The position numbers and the translations under genes were made by a program. From Flagellimonas marinaquae (GTDB lineage Bacteria; Bacteroidota; Bacteroidia; Flavobacteriales; Flavobacteriaceae), in NCBI RefSeq assembly GCF_023716465.1, contig NZ_CP092415.1, positions 2,519,501-2,583,500 of the forward strand: 64,000 nt of DNA, written 5' to 3'. Every line of letters starts with the position of its first letter. The first letter of the stretch is position 1. This document shows, in pieces, positions 16,076 through 24,581 of the stretch. The notes under the pieces were generated by a model that searched no databases, had not been told where the DNA came from, and was given only the letters and a program-made list of their open reading frames with translations.

Positions 16076-16978
16076 ATAGACATAAAAACCATAGTTCATC
16101 ATAGTACAATCTGGAAGTGGTTCGCTTTCATTGTAACACTAAGCAGTTCCAATCTTTGCGCGCAGAGCACGGATATTTTGAGGGTGGAGTATCTGAATAT
16201 TCCTGAAAATGATACAGGGATAAAGACACAGCGGTACAAAGCGTTGATAAATTTGCCCATAAAACTCAACGAGAAAAAAGATTACCTGATCACAGGATTG
16301 GAATATAACCGTTTCGATATGGGATATTCCGCCGATCTGCCGTTCGATAAAAGCGAGTTGATTCGATTTCATGTTCTTGATTTGAACCTGGGGTTTATAA
16401 CCAAATGGAACGAAAATTGGAACTTGGTGACCATACTTACACCTCGATTTGCCTCTAATTTTGTTAGCGGTACCATTACAGACGATTTTTTTATGAACGC
16501 AACCGCTACTTTTTGGAAGGAACGGGCCGATGCGGATAAACCTTACCGTATTGTACTTGGTTTAACCTACAACAGCACAACAGGATTGCCGGTACCATTG
16601 CCATTGGTGAATTACTATAGAAAATTTCATCCTAATTGGTCGTTTACCTTCGGGATACCTAAATCCAGTATTAAGCATCACATCAACAACAGGCACTCTT
16701 TGGAAATGGCATTATTATTGGATGGTTACTTCATAAATCTTCAGAACGGAATTGAACTGGAGAATGGTCAGGTGGCTTCAAAAATATCGTTGACCTCTTT
16801 ACTGGGAACTTTGGTGTATCAGTACAATATTTCCAAGCGGATGTCCATTTTTGCCATGTTGGGGAAAACCATTGTTCAAGAAGGAATGTTAAGAAATGAT
16901 GATCAAGGCAAGGTTTATTTATTGAATGACGAGTCAAATTTTTATATTAGGACTGGTTTCAAAATTGGAATTTTTTAA
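16076..16978 (+). CDS. DUF6268-like outer-membrane beta-barrel protein, apparent ATA start
   Basis: Residues from 16178 onward (RVEYLNIPENDTGIKTQRYK) form a strand-rich protein ending SNFYIRTGFKIGIF, the pattern of a small outer-membrane barrel; DUF6268 is the family I would test. The same frame continues upstream without a stop to 16076 and encodes a convincing signal peptide: KWFAFIVTLSSSNLCAQ, with cleavage after LCA. No ATG, GTG or TTG precedes it; ATA at 16076 or 16082 are the only plausible starts, and the MscS stop TAA is immediately before. The TTG at 16178 would remove the signal peptide. Either an AUA start is used or an ATG has mutated. The encoded protein is otherwise intact. Confidence 0.6.
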   Translation: MDIKTIVHHSTIWKWFAFIVTLSSSNLCAQSTDILRVEYLNIPENDTGIKTQRYKALINLPIKLNEKKDYLITGLEYNRFDMGYSADLPFDKSELIRFHVLDLNLGFITKWNENWNLVTILTPRFASNFVSGTITDDFFMNATATFWKERADADKPYRIVLGLTYNSTTGLPVPLPLVNYYRKFHPNWSFTFGIPKSSIKHHINNRHSLEMALLLDGYFINLQNGIELENGQVASKISLTSLLGTLVYQYNISKRMSIFAMLGKTIVQEGMLRNDDQGKVYLLNDESNFYIRTGFKIGIF

Positions 16979-16988
16979 AACGTAGCAT

Positions 16989-18152
16989 ATGTCTAAAATT
17001 TTGGTGATCGAAGATGAATCGGCAATTAGAAGAGTACTGGTGAAAATATTGGCAGAAGAGAGCGATGATTATAATGTAGTGGAGGCCGAGGATGGCAAAG
17101 CAGGGATCGATCTGATTAAAAAAGAAGATTTCGACCTTGTACTTTGCGATATTAAAATGCCAAAAATGGACGGTGTCGAAGTTTTGGAGGCCGCTAAAAA
17201 AATTAAGCCCGAAATACCATTTATAATGATTTCCGGCCACGGTGATCTGGATACCGCCGTGAATACCATGAGATTGGGTGCCTATGATTATATTTCCAAA
17301 CCACCGGACCTTAATCGATTGCTTACTACGGTTAGGAATGCCTTGGATAGAAAAGAGCTGGTGGTCGAGAACAAAGTGCTCAAGAAAAAAATATCCAAAA
17401 ATTATGAAATGATCGGTGAGAGCAATGAAATTGGATCAATAAAGGAGATGATCGAAAAAGTGGCCCCGACCGATGCAAGAGTGCTTATTACGGGCTCCAA
17501 TGGTACCGGAAAGGAATTGGTGGCACACTGGCTGCACGAAAAAAGCCCGCGTTCTTCTTCGCCATTTGTAGAGGTCAATTGTGCGGCGATTCCGTCCGAA
17601 TTGATAGAGAGTGAACTCTTTGGGCACGTGAAAGGTGCATTTACCTCTGCGGTAAAGGACAGGGCAGGAAAATTTGAAGCAGCCAACAAGGGGACCATTT
17701 TTTTGGACGAAATCGGGGATATGAGCCTTTCCGCACAGGCAAAAGTCTTGCGTGCCCTCCAAGAGAACAAGATAAGCCGTGTAGGTTCCGATAAGGATAT
17801 AAAGGTGGATGTTCGCGTGCTGGCGGCTACCAATAAAGATTTAAAAAAAGAGATCGAGGAAGGAAAATTCCGGGAAGATCTTTATCATCGTTTAGCGGTA
17901 ATCTTGATCAAAGTACCGGCCCTTAATGATAGGCGTGATGATATACCATTGCTCATAGAGCATTTTTCCAATAAAATAGCATCCGAACAAGGAACCGGGC
18001 AAAAAACGTTCTCCAAAAAGGCGATAGACCTGCTCAAAAGTTATGACTGGACGGGCAATGTGCGGGAACTCAGAAATGTAGTGGAGCGTTTGATCATTTT
18101 AGGTGGTAAGGAGGTATCCGAAGAGGATGTGAAGTTATTTGCCAGCAAGTAA
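16989..18152 (+). CDS. Sigma-54 activator-type response regulator lacking an HTH domain
   Basis: A 387-residue NtrC-like protein. The receiver domain (1-120) has the phosphoacceptor Asp54 (LVLCDIKMPKMDG) and Lys104. The AAA+ domain (about 140-370) has Walker A GSNGTGKE (169-176), the sigma-54 contact loop GAFTSA (216-221; usually GAFTGA), Walker B TIFLDEIGDM (236-245), arginine finger region FREDLYHRL, and sensor II GNVRELRN. The sequence ends at residue 387, where NtrC proteins continue into a Fis-type helix-turn-helix, so it has no DNA-binding domain. It probably activates sigma-54 polymerase from solution. No cognate histidine kinase is adjacent. Confidence 0.92.
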   Translation: MSKILVIEDESAIRRVLVKILAEESDDYNVVEAEDGKAGIDLIKKEDFDLVLCDIKMPKMDGVEVLEAAKKIKPEIPFIMISGHGDLDTAVNTMRLGAYDYISKPPDLNRLLTTVRNALDRKELVVENKVLKKKISKNYEMIGESNEIGSIKEMIEKVAPTDARVLITGSNGTGKELVAHWLHEKSPRSSSPFVEVNCAAIPSELIESELFGHVKGAFTSAVKDRAGKFEAANKGTIFLDEIGDMSLSAQAKVLRALQENKISRVGSDKDIKVDVRVLAATNKDLKKEIEEGKFREDLYHRLAVILIKVPALNDRRDDIPLLIEHFSNKIASEQGTGQKTFSKKAIDLLKSYDWTGNVRELRNVVERLIILGGKEVSEEDVKLFASK

Positions 18153-18153
18153 T

Positions 18154-18918
18154 TTACTGGCAATTCTCCAATTCCGCTAGGGCCTCTTTTGTTAAAGTTT
18201 TTACGCGTTGGTGGTATTCTTTTTTATGTTGGGATAGTTTGGTATTGAGCAATATTAACCGTGATTCCTCATAAATATTCGTAATAAACCTTCGGGCATC
18301 TTCACAATCTACATCGGACACCACTTTGTTCAATGAAGACTCAAAGCCCAAAAGACATTGGTGGACCTGTTTTTTTACCGTGGAGCCTTGTGTCAACATC
18401 ATGCCATCGTCAAAATCCAGGACATCCGAAGTGTTCATTACCAATACGTTGCTTCCGTACTCACTGGAGGTTTCTTTTTCGAAATCCTTTAGGACTTTAA
18501 TGCCGATGATCGTAGTCTCTAAAGCTTTGTGCAATTCCAATTTTGAGTTGTTAAGATCACTGGCCTTGGTCGCCGATTTTAACATGGAAAGTGTGGTTTC
18601 AAGACTTTCAATGGCACCTTCACAACCACAATCCAAAAAATTATCCTTGGTCTTCTCGATTCCGTTCAATGCCTTGTAAGCGTGGTACCTGGCCATGTTC
18701 AGGTTCTTGGACATTGCAGCATCTTCTATTTTACTTTTGATGTATTCCAGATTGGAACTTGCATACTGGCAAGCATTGGTGGGTTTGCTAAAGGAGCTCA
18801 ATAGTAAAAGAACTATTAAACCAATAGCAAAGACTATTAGTAGAAGTAGGTTCTTCCTTTTCATAACGCTTTTAGATTTGGGACTTTGCGTCACTGATTT
18901 TTCTAAAGTTACATGCAC
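18154..18918 (-). CDS. Membrane-anchored protein of unknown function
   Basis: A 254-residue protein, or 236 if it begins at MKRKNLL (18864). A short basic N-terminus precedes one membrane helix (about 23-43, NLLLLIVFAIGLIVLLLLS), and the rest is a helical, probably periplasmic domain. It contains cysteines in NACQYAS, DCGCEGAI and SDVDCEDA that could form disulfides. SLETTLSMLKSATKASDLNNSK suggests helical hairpins. I do not recognise a family. It converges with the sigma-54 activator with a single base between the stops. Confidence 0.6.
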   Translation of the reverse strand: MHVTLEKSVTQSPKSKSVMKRKNLLLLIVFAIGLIVLLLLSSFSKPTNACQYASSNLEYIKSKIEDAAMSKNLNMARYHAYKALNGIEKTKDNFLDCGCEGAIESLETTLSMLKSATKASDLNNSKLELHKALETTIIGIKVLKDFEKETSSEYGSNVLVMNTSDVLDFDDGMMLTQGSTVKKQVHQCLLGFESSLNKVVSDVDCEDARRFITNIYEESRLILLNTKLSQHKKEYHQRVKTLTKEALAELENCQ

Positions 18919-19044
18919 AGCACCTAAACGGGGAATTAGATCGATTAAATAACCAACTTTGGGTACAAGAGGTCAAAATATCGATGAAATACACTGATTG
19001 GGTTACAGTTGAAGGTATAAGCAAAAAGAATTATATTCATTCCC

Positions 19045-19929
19045 ATGAAAAAAATCAGAACAGAAGAATATAGGATAAAGGATACTATTAAACTCTCTGA
19101 ATTAGCGACCCATGAAGATTTCGACCTATCCGACAAAGAGTTAAAGGAGAAACTGGGGGAAGTCCGTAAAGACTTGGGAGAGTTCCAGGATACGTTATAT
19201 GCCCACGGCAAATATGGGGTGCTGGTTTGTTTACAGGGAATAGATACAGCAGGGAAGGATAGTCTAATTCGCGAAGTATTTAAGGATTTTAATGCTCGTG
19301 GCGTTGTAGTTCACAGTTTTAAGGTGCCCTCTGCAAAAGAAAAAAAGCACGACTATATTTGGCGACATTATATTGCACTGCCCGAAAGGGGAAAGTTCTC
19401 GGTCTTTAATAGGACACATTACGAGAATGTGTTGGTCACAAAGGTGCATCCAGAATATATTTTGGGCGAAAATCTACCCAACGTTCAAACCGTGAATGAT
19501 ATTGACGATGAGTTTTGGGCCAAACGCTACAGGCAAATCAATGATTTTGAAAGGCACATTGCGGAGAACGGAACCATTATTTTTAAATTTTTCCTGCACC
19601 TGTCCAAAGAAGAACAGCGCCAACGTTTGTTGAGAAGATTGGAGCTTAAGCGAAAAAATTGGAAATTTTCCCCTGCCGATCTTGAGGAAAGAAAGCTTTG
19701 GGACACGTACGAGGCATGCTACGAAGAGGCTCTGAACAAAACAGCTAAAGAACACGCACCTTGGTATGTAATTCCTGCGGACAATAAAAAAGCGGCAAGG
19801 TTAATAGTGGCCACCATTATGTTGGAAGCGTTAAAAAAGTACAAAGATATTCGCGAACCCGAGCTTGACGATGAAATAAAAGCTAACTTGGAAATGTTTA
19901 AACAACAACTGGAAAAAGAAACCCCATGA
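19045..19929 (+). CDS. ppk2: Polyphosphate kinase 2 family protein
   Basis: A 294-residue PPK2 that transfers phosphate between polyphosphate and nucleotides. Walker A is GIDTAGKDSL (65-74). The polyphosphate tunnel region and Walker B are HDYIWRHYIALPERGKFSVF and NRTHYENVL (122-130). The lid carries RLLRRLELKRKNWKFSP, and the C-terminus has APWYVIPADNKKAARL. The length and NRTHYE motif match the single-domain, class III-like branch. Which nucleotide (AMP/ADP/GDP) it prefers cannot be read safely. It overlaps the M28 peptidase gene by 4 bp. Confidence 0.94.
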   Translation: MKKIRTEEYRIKDTIKLSELATHEDFDLSDKELKEKLGEVRKDLGEFQDTLYAHGKYGVLVCLQGIDTAGKDSLIREVFKDFNARGVVVHSFKVPSAKEKKHDYIWRHYIALPERGKFSVFNRTHYENVLVTKVHPEYILGENLPNVQTVNDIDDEFWAKRYRQINDFERHIAENGTIIFKFFLHLSKEEQRQRLLRRLELKRKNWKFSPADLEERKLWDTYEACYEEALNKTAKEHAPWYVIPADNKKAARLIVATIMLEALKKYKDIREPELDDEIKANLEMFKQQLEKETP

Positions 19930-21323
19930 GAACAATCTTATTTTTGACCATTTTTCTCGTCAGTACACCATTTTTTTCTCAGAACGAAGATGAAAAACAA
20001 ATCAAGGCAATCTATGACAAAGCCTTGACCAACGGTAAAGCTTATGATTGGCTCAATCACTTGTCCAATCAAATAGGAGGGAGGTTATCCGGGTCCGTGC
20101 AGGCACAACAAGCTGTAGATTACACCAAGGCCCAACTAGAACTGCTCGGATTGGACAAAGTTTGGTTGCAACCTGTAATGGTGCCAAAATGGGTTAGGGG
20201 CATACCTGAATTTGCTTATTTGGAGACCAAGCCAGGCTTAACCACCAATGTACCCATTTGTGCGCTCGGTGGTTCGGTTGCTACACCGGATGGAGGTTTA
20301 AAGGCCAGCGTGGTCGAAGTACAGGGGATAGAAGACCTTGAGAAATTGGGCAAAGAAGCCATACAGGGCAAAATAGTCTTTTACAACCGCCCCATGGATC
20401 CAACTAAAATAAACACCTTTTCTGCGTATGCCAGTTGTGCGGACCAACGCTATTCTGGAGCAGCAGAAGCATCTAAATATGGGGCAGTGGGAGTTATTGT
20501 ACGCTCCTTGAACCTTAGATTGGACGATTACCCGCACACAGGATCTATGGCCTATGGAAATATTCCGGTAAACCAGAGGATTCCAGCGGCGGCCATAAGC
20601 ACCAAGGGAGCCGAGCTTTTAAGTACCACTCTAAAGCTAAATCCGGATGCAAAATTTTATTTTAAACAAAATTGCAAGCAATTGGACGATGTTATGTCCT
20701 ATAACGTGATAGGAGAAATAACGGGCAGTATTTATCCCGATGAAATTATGCTGGTTGGTGGGCATCTGGATTCCTGGGATTTGGGGGATGGCTCACATGA
20801 TGATGGGGCCGGATGCGTACAAAGTATGGATGTGTTACGGCTGTTGAAGGAAACCGGTTATAAACCCAAACGAACCCTACGTGTTGTATTGTTTATGAAT
20901 GAAGAGAACGGCTTGCGAGGCGGTAAGGAATATGCCAAAGTGGCCCAGAGTAAAAAGGAGAAGCATATTTTTGCACTTGAGAGTGATTCCGGAGGATTTA
21001 CGCCACGGGGTTTTTCCATAGATGCCGACCCGGAAAACCTTAAACAGATCCAGGGCTGGAGAAGTTTGTTTGAACCATATTTGATTCATCTCTTTCAAGA
21101 AGGAGGCAGTGGTGCCGATATTGGCCCTTTAAAAAACGATGGAATTGTACTTGCAGGTTTACGACCCGATTCGCAACGTTATTTTGATCATCACCACGCA
21201 GAAACCGACACTTTTGAACATGTAAATAAACGAGAGTTGGAACTTGGCGCGGCAACAATGGCAAGTTTGGTTTATCTTATAGACAAATACGGTACTGTTC
21301 CCCCCACGAAAATCAAAGGGTAA
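19926..21323 (+). CDS. Secreted M28 family zinc peptidase (carboxypeptidase Q-like)
   Basis: A 465-residue peptidase with a signal peptide (1-18, ending TPFFSQ). A PA-domain-like insert lies at about 120-250. The two-zinc site is visible: His280 and Asp282 in VGGHLDSWDLGD, Asp292 in HDDGAGC, the catalytic and zinc glutamates in MNEENGLRGG (Glu326/327), Asp354 in ESDSGGF, and the C-terminal His in DHHHAETDTF (422-424). It probably removes residues from peptides outside the cytoplasm. It starts inside the ppk2 stop (4-bp overlap) and ends at a terminator. Confidence 0.95.
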   Translation: MRTILFLTIFLVSTPFFSQNEDEKQIKAIYDKALTNGKAYDWLNHLSNQIGGRLSGSVQAQQAVDYTKAQLELLGLDKVWLQPVMVPKWVRGIPEFAYLETKPGLTTNVPICALGGSVATPDGGLKASVVEVQGIEDLEKLGKEAIQGKIVFYNRPMDPTKINTFSAYASCADQRYSGAAEASKYGAVGVIVRSLNLRLDDYPHTGSMAYGNIPVNQRIPAAAISTKGAELLSTTLKLNPDAKFYFKQNCKQLDDVMSYNVIGEITGSIYPDEIMLVGGHLDSWDLGDGSHDDGAGCVQSMDVLRLLKETGYKPKRTLRVVLFMNEENGLRGGKEYAKVAQSKKEKHIFALESDSGGFTPRGFSIDADPENLKQIQGWRSLFEPYLIHLFQEGGSGADIGPLKNDGIVLAGLRPDSQRYFDHHHAETDTFEHVNKRELELGAATMASLVYLIDKYGTVPPTKIKG

Positions 21324-21347
21324 TCTATTAAAATTAACAGGTAGATG

Positions 21348-21379
21348 CCGTCCTTACCCAAAATAGGGACGGTTTTTTT
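21348..21379 (+). terminator. Terminator after the M28 peptidase
   Basis: CCGTCC (21348-21353) / GGACGG (21367-21372) followed by seven T. Confidence 0.8.
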
Positions 21380-21385
21380 ATGGAA

Positions 21386-21949
21386 TTAAGATTTTTTTTC
21401 TTTTCTCATCCGCTTTGGGCCATACCACAACCAAAATCCAGTTATGGTAAAAACCAAGAGTGAGGTTCCCATTACAGTGGTATACCCGAGTTTAATATAG
21501 CCATCGGTGGATAGGTAATCGTCTAGTAAAGACCCATCGTGTACGGCTTCTAAAAAGTCGGATCTTCTTTGGCCGATGGAAAGAACGTTCCCGTTTGCCC
21601 CGTCCAATTGGATTTCGTAAAAAGAATCAATAAAAACAAATTTAACGGAGCCTTTTTCCTGTCTAAGATCTATTCGGTCCAAAGCCAAATCTAAATCTTT
21701 GGAGACCTTGCTATGTAGGGTGTTGCATGCAATGGTGTGCAGGCTGTCCATGGAAAGCCATTCCTTTAAATTGGTGGAGGTTCCTTCTTGTGTTTCCGGG
21801 AGAATATAACCGTTGGAATTCTTCTTCCACCCTAAAAGAAGTCCAGAGATCGAGATAATAAAGAAAAATATAAATAGTAAAGCTCCTGTGGTTCTATGTA
21901 CTTTTCGAAAGATTCGTAATACTTTGGCCTGCTTCTTCCTTTTGCCCAT
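21386..21949 (-). CDS. PepSY-associated membrane protein
   Basis: A 187-residue protein with a basic start, a membrane helix at about 22-41 (GALLFIFFFIISISGLLLGW), a periplasmic domain of about 110 residues with a PepSY-like section (YEIQLDGANGNVLSIGQRR), and a second helix near residues 155-175 ending in LWYGPKRMRKEKKS. The HRTTGALL start is typical of PepSY-TM proteins found near iron and redox genes. Its function is unproven. It converges on the peptidase gene with a terminator between. Confidence 0.85.
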   Translation of the reverse strand: MGKRKKQAKVLRIFRKVHRTTGALLFIFFFIISISGLLLGWKKNSNGYILPETQEGTSTNLKEWLSMDSLHTIACNTLHSKVSKDLDLALDRIDLRQEKGSVKFVFIDSFYEIQLDGANGNVLSIGQRRSDFLEAVHDGSLLDDYLSTDGYIKLGYTTVMGTSLLVFTITGFWLWYGPKRMRKEKKS

Positions 21950-22090
21950 TCCTGCCTATTAAAAACCTTAAATATCTACAAAATTTATCAAATCCGAGAG
22001 CGGTTCTGTCTCCGATTTAACCAAAAAGAGTGCATTTAACAAAAATTTTAGAATGTTGCGCTCGCTATGGAAAGTATATGGCACAGGACA

Positions 22091-22378
22091 TCAATTGCCG
22101 GCAAAGGGAGTGTTAAATAGACCTACGGCCAATTCGATCCAAACCAATAAAAACAAAATAAATATGGCTAAAAGAATAAGGGACCTTTTATTGCGAGATC
22201 GGGTTTTGCGGTGTACAAAATCAATGGTAAAACCTATGATCGAAAGTAGAATGCCGGCGCCGATAAAATCGAATAACGACCAATTTACTTCGGATGAGAA
22301 CTGCATGGCCACAAAGGGTACGGCCAACAAAACTGCAATCGAAAAAAGAATAAAAATCTGTCTTTTGCTGATTAACAT
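22091..22378 (-). CDS. Small three-helix membrane protein, unknown function
   Basis: A 95-residue protein with three predicted membrane helices: about 8-27 (FILFSIAVLLAVPFVAMQF), 36-53 and 67-88. A basic cluster HRKTRSRNKRS separates helices two and three and would sit in the cytoplasm. No named family recognised. It begins 44 bp after the end of the upstream 129-residue gene on the same strand and may be cotranscribed with it. Confidence 0.7.
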   Translation of the reverse strand: MLISKRQIFILFSIAVLLAVPFVAMQFSSEVNWSLFDFIGAGILLSIIGFTIDFVHRKTRSRNKRSLILLAIFILFLLVWIELAVGLFNTPFAGN

Positions 22379-22422
22379 GGTGGAAATGGAAGTTTAGAGG
22401 AATGTACCATTGTAAACAGTAT

Positions 22423-22812
22423 TTAGTACCATACAACATCCAGTTTTTGTAGTTCTCCATCCAAATCTTTGATGGATTCGGGAGCTATGATCAAAGTGTT
22501 TATTACAAATTCTTTCGAATCTGTTTTTAGGATATAGTCGCCCGCAAATTTTCTGATACGATCAACCTCCCCAAGCTTTACTTTTTTTCCAAAAGGTGAA
22601 TTCTTTTTGATCCAACCGTCCGAGATGGTGAGGTATTTGTTTTGTCTTTGATACAAATACAAACCAAAATAGATCATGGAAAATAAGCCTAAACCGTAAT
22701 CATGCCAATCAGTTCCTTCGGAAGAAAAGTAATTAGTGATAAACCACAATAACCACAACATGCCCAAAGCTAGGTTTATGTTCAAGTGTCTATTTCTGTA
22801 TTTTATCTTCAA
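22423..22812 (-). CDS. Membrane-anchored protein with a PH-like C-terminal region
   Basis: A 129-residue protein. Two membrane segments lie within the first 55 residues (LALGMLWLLWFITNYF; GLGLFSMIYFGLYLYQ). The C-terminal part (YLTISDGWIKKNSPFGKKV, then VINTLIIAPESIKDL) has the strand pattern of bacterial PH-like domains, which is inference from pattern only. Function unknown. It is the first of two small membrane protein genes on this strand. Confidence 0.65.
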   Translation of the reverse strand: MKIKYRNRHLNINLALGMLWLLWFITNYFSSEGTDWHDYGLGLFSMIYFGLYLYQRQNKYLTISDGWIKKNSPFGKKVKLGEVDRIRKFAGDYILKTDSKEFVINTLIIAPESIKDLDGELQKLDVVWY

Positions 22813-22980
22813 TTTTGGAGGTGCTTACATTAAAAGTAGTAAAAAATCAGGTTCTTGTGTGTTGCTAAATGGAAATATAATTGTTGGGCACTCGTAAAGA
22901 CCACATGTCTTGTGTTCCGGATACTGCACGTTAGCGCAATGATGTGTTTATACTTGTTTTTGAATCCATATTGGAAGCCT

Positions 22981-23412
22981 TTATTTTGATTTAGCTCTCG
23001 TTAACCCATAAACTATATTGATCGGAAATATGAATTGAACTAAAAGTATTAGCAAGACCAGGACCGATATGACGGCACTTAGATAGTTATTGAATTTATA
23101 TTCCATAATATCGGTCCGATAAAATCCGCTCAATATCCAGACCAGTAGAATCCCTCCAAAAGTGAAGCCTACATGGATCCAAATCAAACGATTTAATTGT
23201 TTCCTTACGGCCTCTTTCATCAATGCATACCCCAAGCCCATAATTCCAAAAAGTATGCAGGCAAGAATGGCAAGGTCCCAAAAGGAGGCAACGTAATAAG
23301 TGTCGTAAAGGCCTACATCCAAAACATCATCCCCATGCCATAACCCAATTACCAAGAATAAGGGTATGGCGAGCAAAAAATAGAGATAAGGTTTGTCGAT
23401 TAATTGGCGCAT
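22981..23412 (-). CDS. COX1 C-terminal-like membrane protein without heme ligands
   Basis: A 143-residue protein with four predicted membrane helices (about 8-24, 43-65, 75-97 and 110-132). DVGLYDTYYVASFWD (32-46) recalls the HDTYYVVAHFH signature of cytochrome oxidase subunit I. What follows also resembles its last helices: RLIWIHVGFTFGGIL, then FNNYLSAVISVLVLLILLVQ and INIVYGL. The two heme-ligand histidines of the signature are absent. It looks like a short relative or remnant of the C-terminal third of subunit I, without catalytic capacity. No other oxidase subunit is adjacent. Membership in the oxidase superfamily is inference. Confidence 0.6.
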   Translation of the reverse strand: MRQLIDKPYLYFLLAIPLFLVIGLWHGDDVLDVGLYDTYYVASFWDLAILACILFGIMGLGYALMKEAVRKQLNRLIWIHVGFTFGGILLVWILSGFYRTDIMEYKFNNYLSAVISVLVLLILLVQFIFPINIVYGLTRAKSK

Positions 23413-23476
23413 TTTGATTATGGCAAAAATGGTTTGTCCCGATTATTTTACCATAAATATAACGAATTACCGAACC

Positions 23477-23986
23477 TTATTTTTGATAAGCCCCAGAAGA
23501 ATAGGTCAATTCGTAGCTATGGGTGTAGATTTCAAAGACAATCCCAAAAGGATCTTCCACATAGACCATTTTATACGGTTTTTCATTGGGATAATATTCC
23601 CTAATGGGCATTCTCTGTTTACCGCCGGCCTCGACTATTTTTTTGGTTAAATTTTCAATATCCGGATCTTGCACGCAAAAGTGAAAAAGTCCAGTATTGA
23701 ATGGATTAAACTCGGGAGCTTCTTTTTTTCCGTGTGAAAAGGCGAACAGTTCAATTCCAATACCATCCGAAGTGGACATGTGGGCAATTTCAAATTCTTC
23801 CCAATCCTCTCCAAAAACATCTATGCACATTTGTCCAATGGCGGTGTCGGTCTCTTTCTTTACTGTGGATGGAGGCATTATAACATACCAACCCATAACG
23901 TTTTCGTAAAATTCAACAGCTTTTTTAATGTCTGGAACCGTTATTCCGATATGGGAAAAGGACTTGGGATATGTATTCTCTTTCAT
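23477..23986 (-). CDS. VOC superfamily (glyoxalase/dioxygenase fold) protein
   Basis: A 169-residue single-domain VOC protein. FSHIGITVPDIKKAVEFYENVMGW at the start is a typical vicinal-oxygen-chelate half-module with a metal-ligand His. FNTGLFHFCVQDPDIE supplies a second half-module His, and VYVEDPFGIVFEIYTHSYEL carries the C-terminal Glu. The fold covers lactoylglutathione lyases, dioxygenases and resistance proteins; the substrate here is unknown. It is probably monocistronic. Confidence 0.9.
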   Translation of the reverse strand: MKENTYPKSFSHIGITVPDIKKAVEFYENVMGWYVIMPPSTVKKETDTAIGQMCIDVFGEDWEEFEIAHMSTSDGIGIELFAFSHGKKEAPEFNPFNTGLFHFCVQDPDIENLTKKIVEAGGKQRMPIREYYPNEKPYKMVYVEDPFGIVFEIYTHSYELTYSSGAYQK

Positions 23987-24113
23987 GTTGCTATGGTTTT
24001 AAATGCAAAGTTCCACAAATTTTATGGGATGAGGAGAAAGAAGGCTTATCGGATTTGTGTTATATCCAACAAAAAGATGTGCAAAAATTACAGTTTAATT
24101 GTCGCGTAGTGTT

Positions 24114-24581
24114 TTAAAGGACTAATTTGAGCACTATCATATCTTTTAATCGAATTCCGTTTTCGTAAATGGGCATATCGTAATTTTTTAAAAAGAACGA
24201 CTTCCTAATTGAGTCCATTTCGAAACCACATTTTAGGTAAAATAATAGTTGTAAAACAGATGCATCTCCTGTGCCTACCAAAATTTCCTGCTTCCCCGTT
24301 TTTTGATAATATCGCTTTACCCAATTTATAATGTTTTTGCCAATGCCTTTATTTTGATATGCTTTGTCAACAGCAATATTTTTTATCTCGATCACCGATT
24401 TATTAAGTTGTTCAATGGCGACTACTGCTATGGTTTTATGGTTTTGTTCAAGGATAAAAACTTCACAATGGTTTATGTAGGTGTCAATTACCGCTTTCGA
24501 TTCGTCGGCCAACAACAGTAATCTGTAGGGGAGTTCGCCGTTTAACGGCTCCATTTCGAATTCAATTTTTACCTTATCCAT
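24114..24581 (-). CDS. GNAT family N-acetyltransferase
   Basis: A 155-residue GNAT enzyme. The acetyl-CoA pyrophosphate-binding motif A is VDKAYQNKGIGKNIINWVKR (Q/R-x-x-G-x-G/A). The preceding strand is SVIEIKNIAV, and GTGDASVLQLLFYLKCGFE is the usual motif B region. The acceptor is unknown. Its start overlaps the stop of the upstream membrane gene by 8 bp, so the two are transcribed together. Confidence 0.9.
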   Translation of the reverse strand: MDKVKIEFEMEPLNGELPYRLLLLADESKAVIDTYINHCEVFILEQNHKTIAVVAIEQLNKSVIEIKNIAVDKAYQNKGIGKNIINWVKRYYQKTGKQEILVGTGDASVLQLLFYLKCGFEMDSIRKSFFLKNYDMPIYENGIRLKDMIVLKLVL

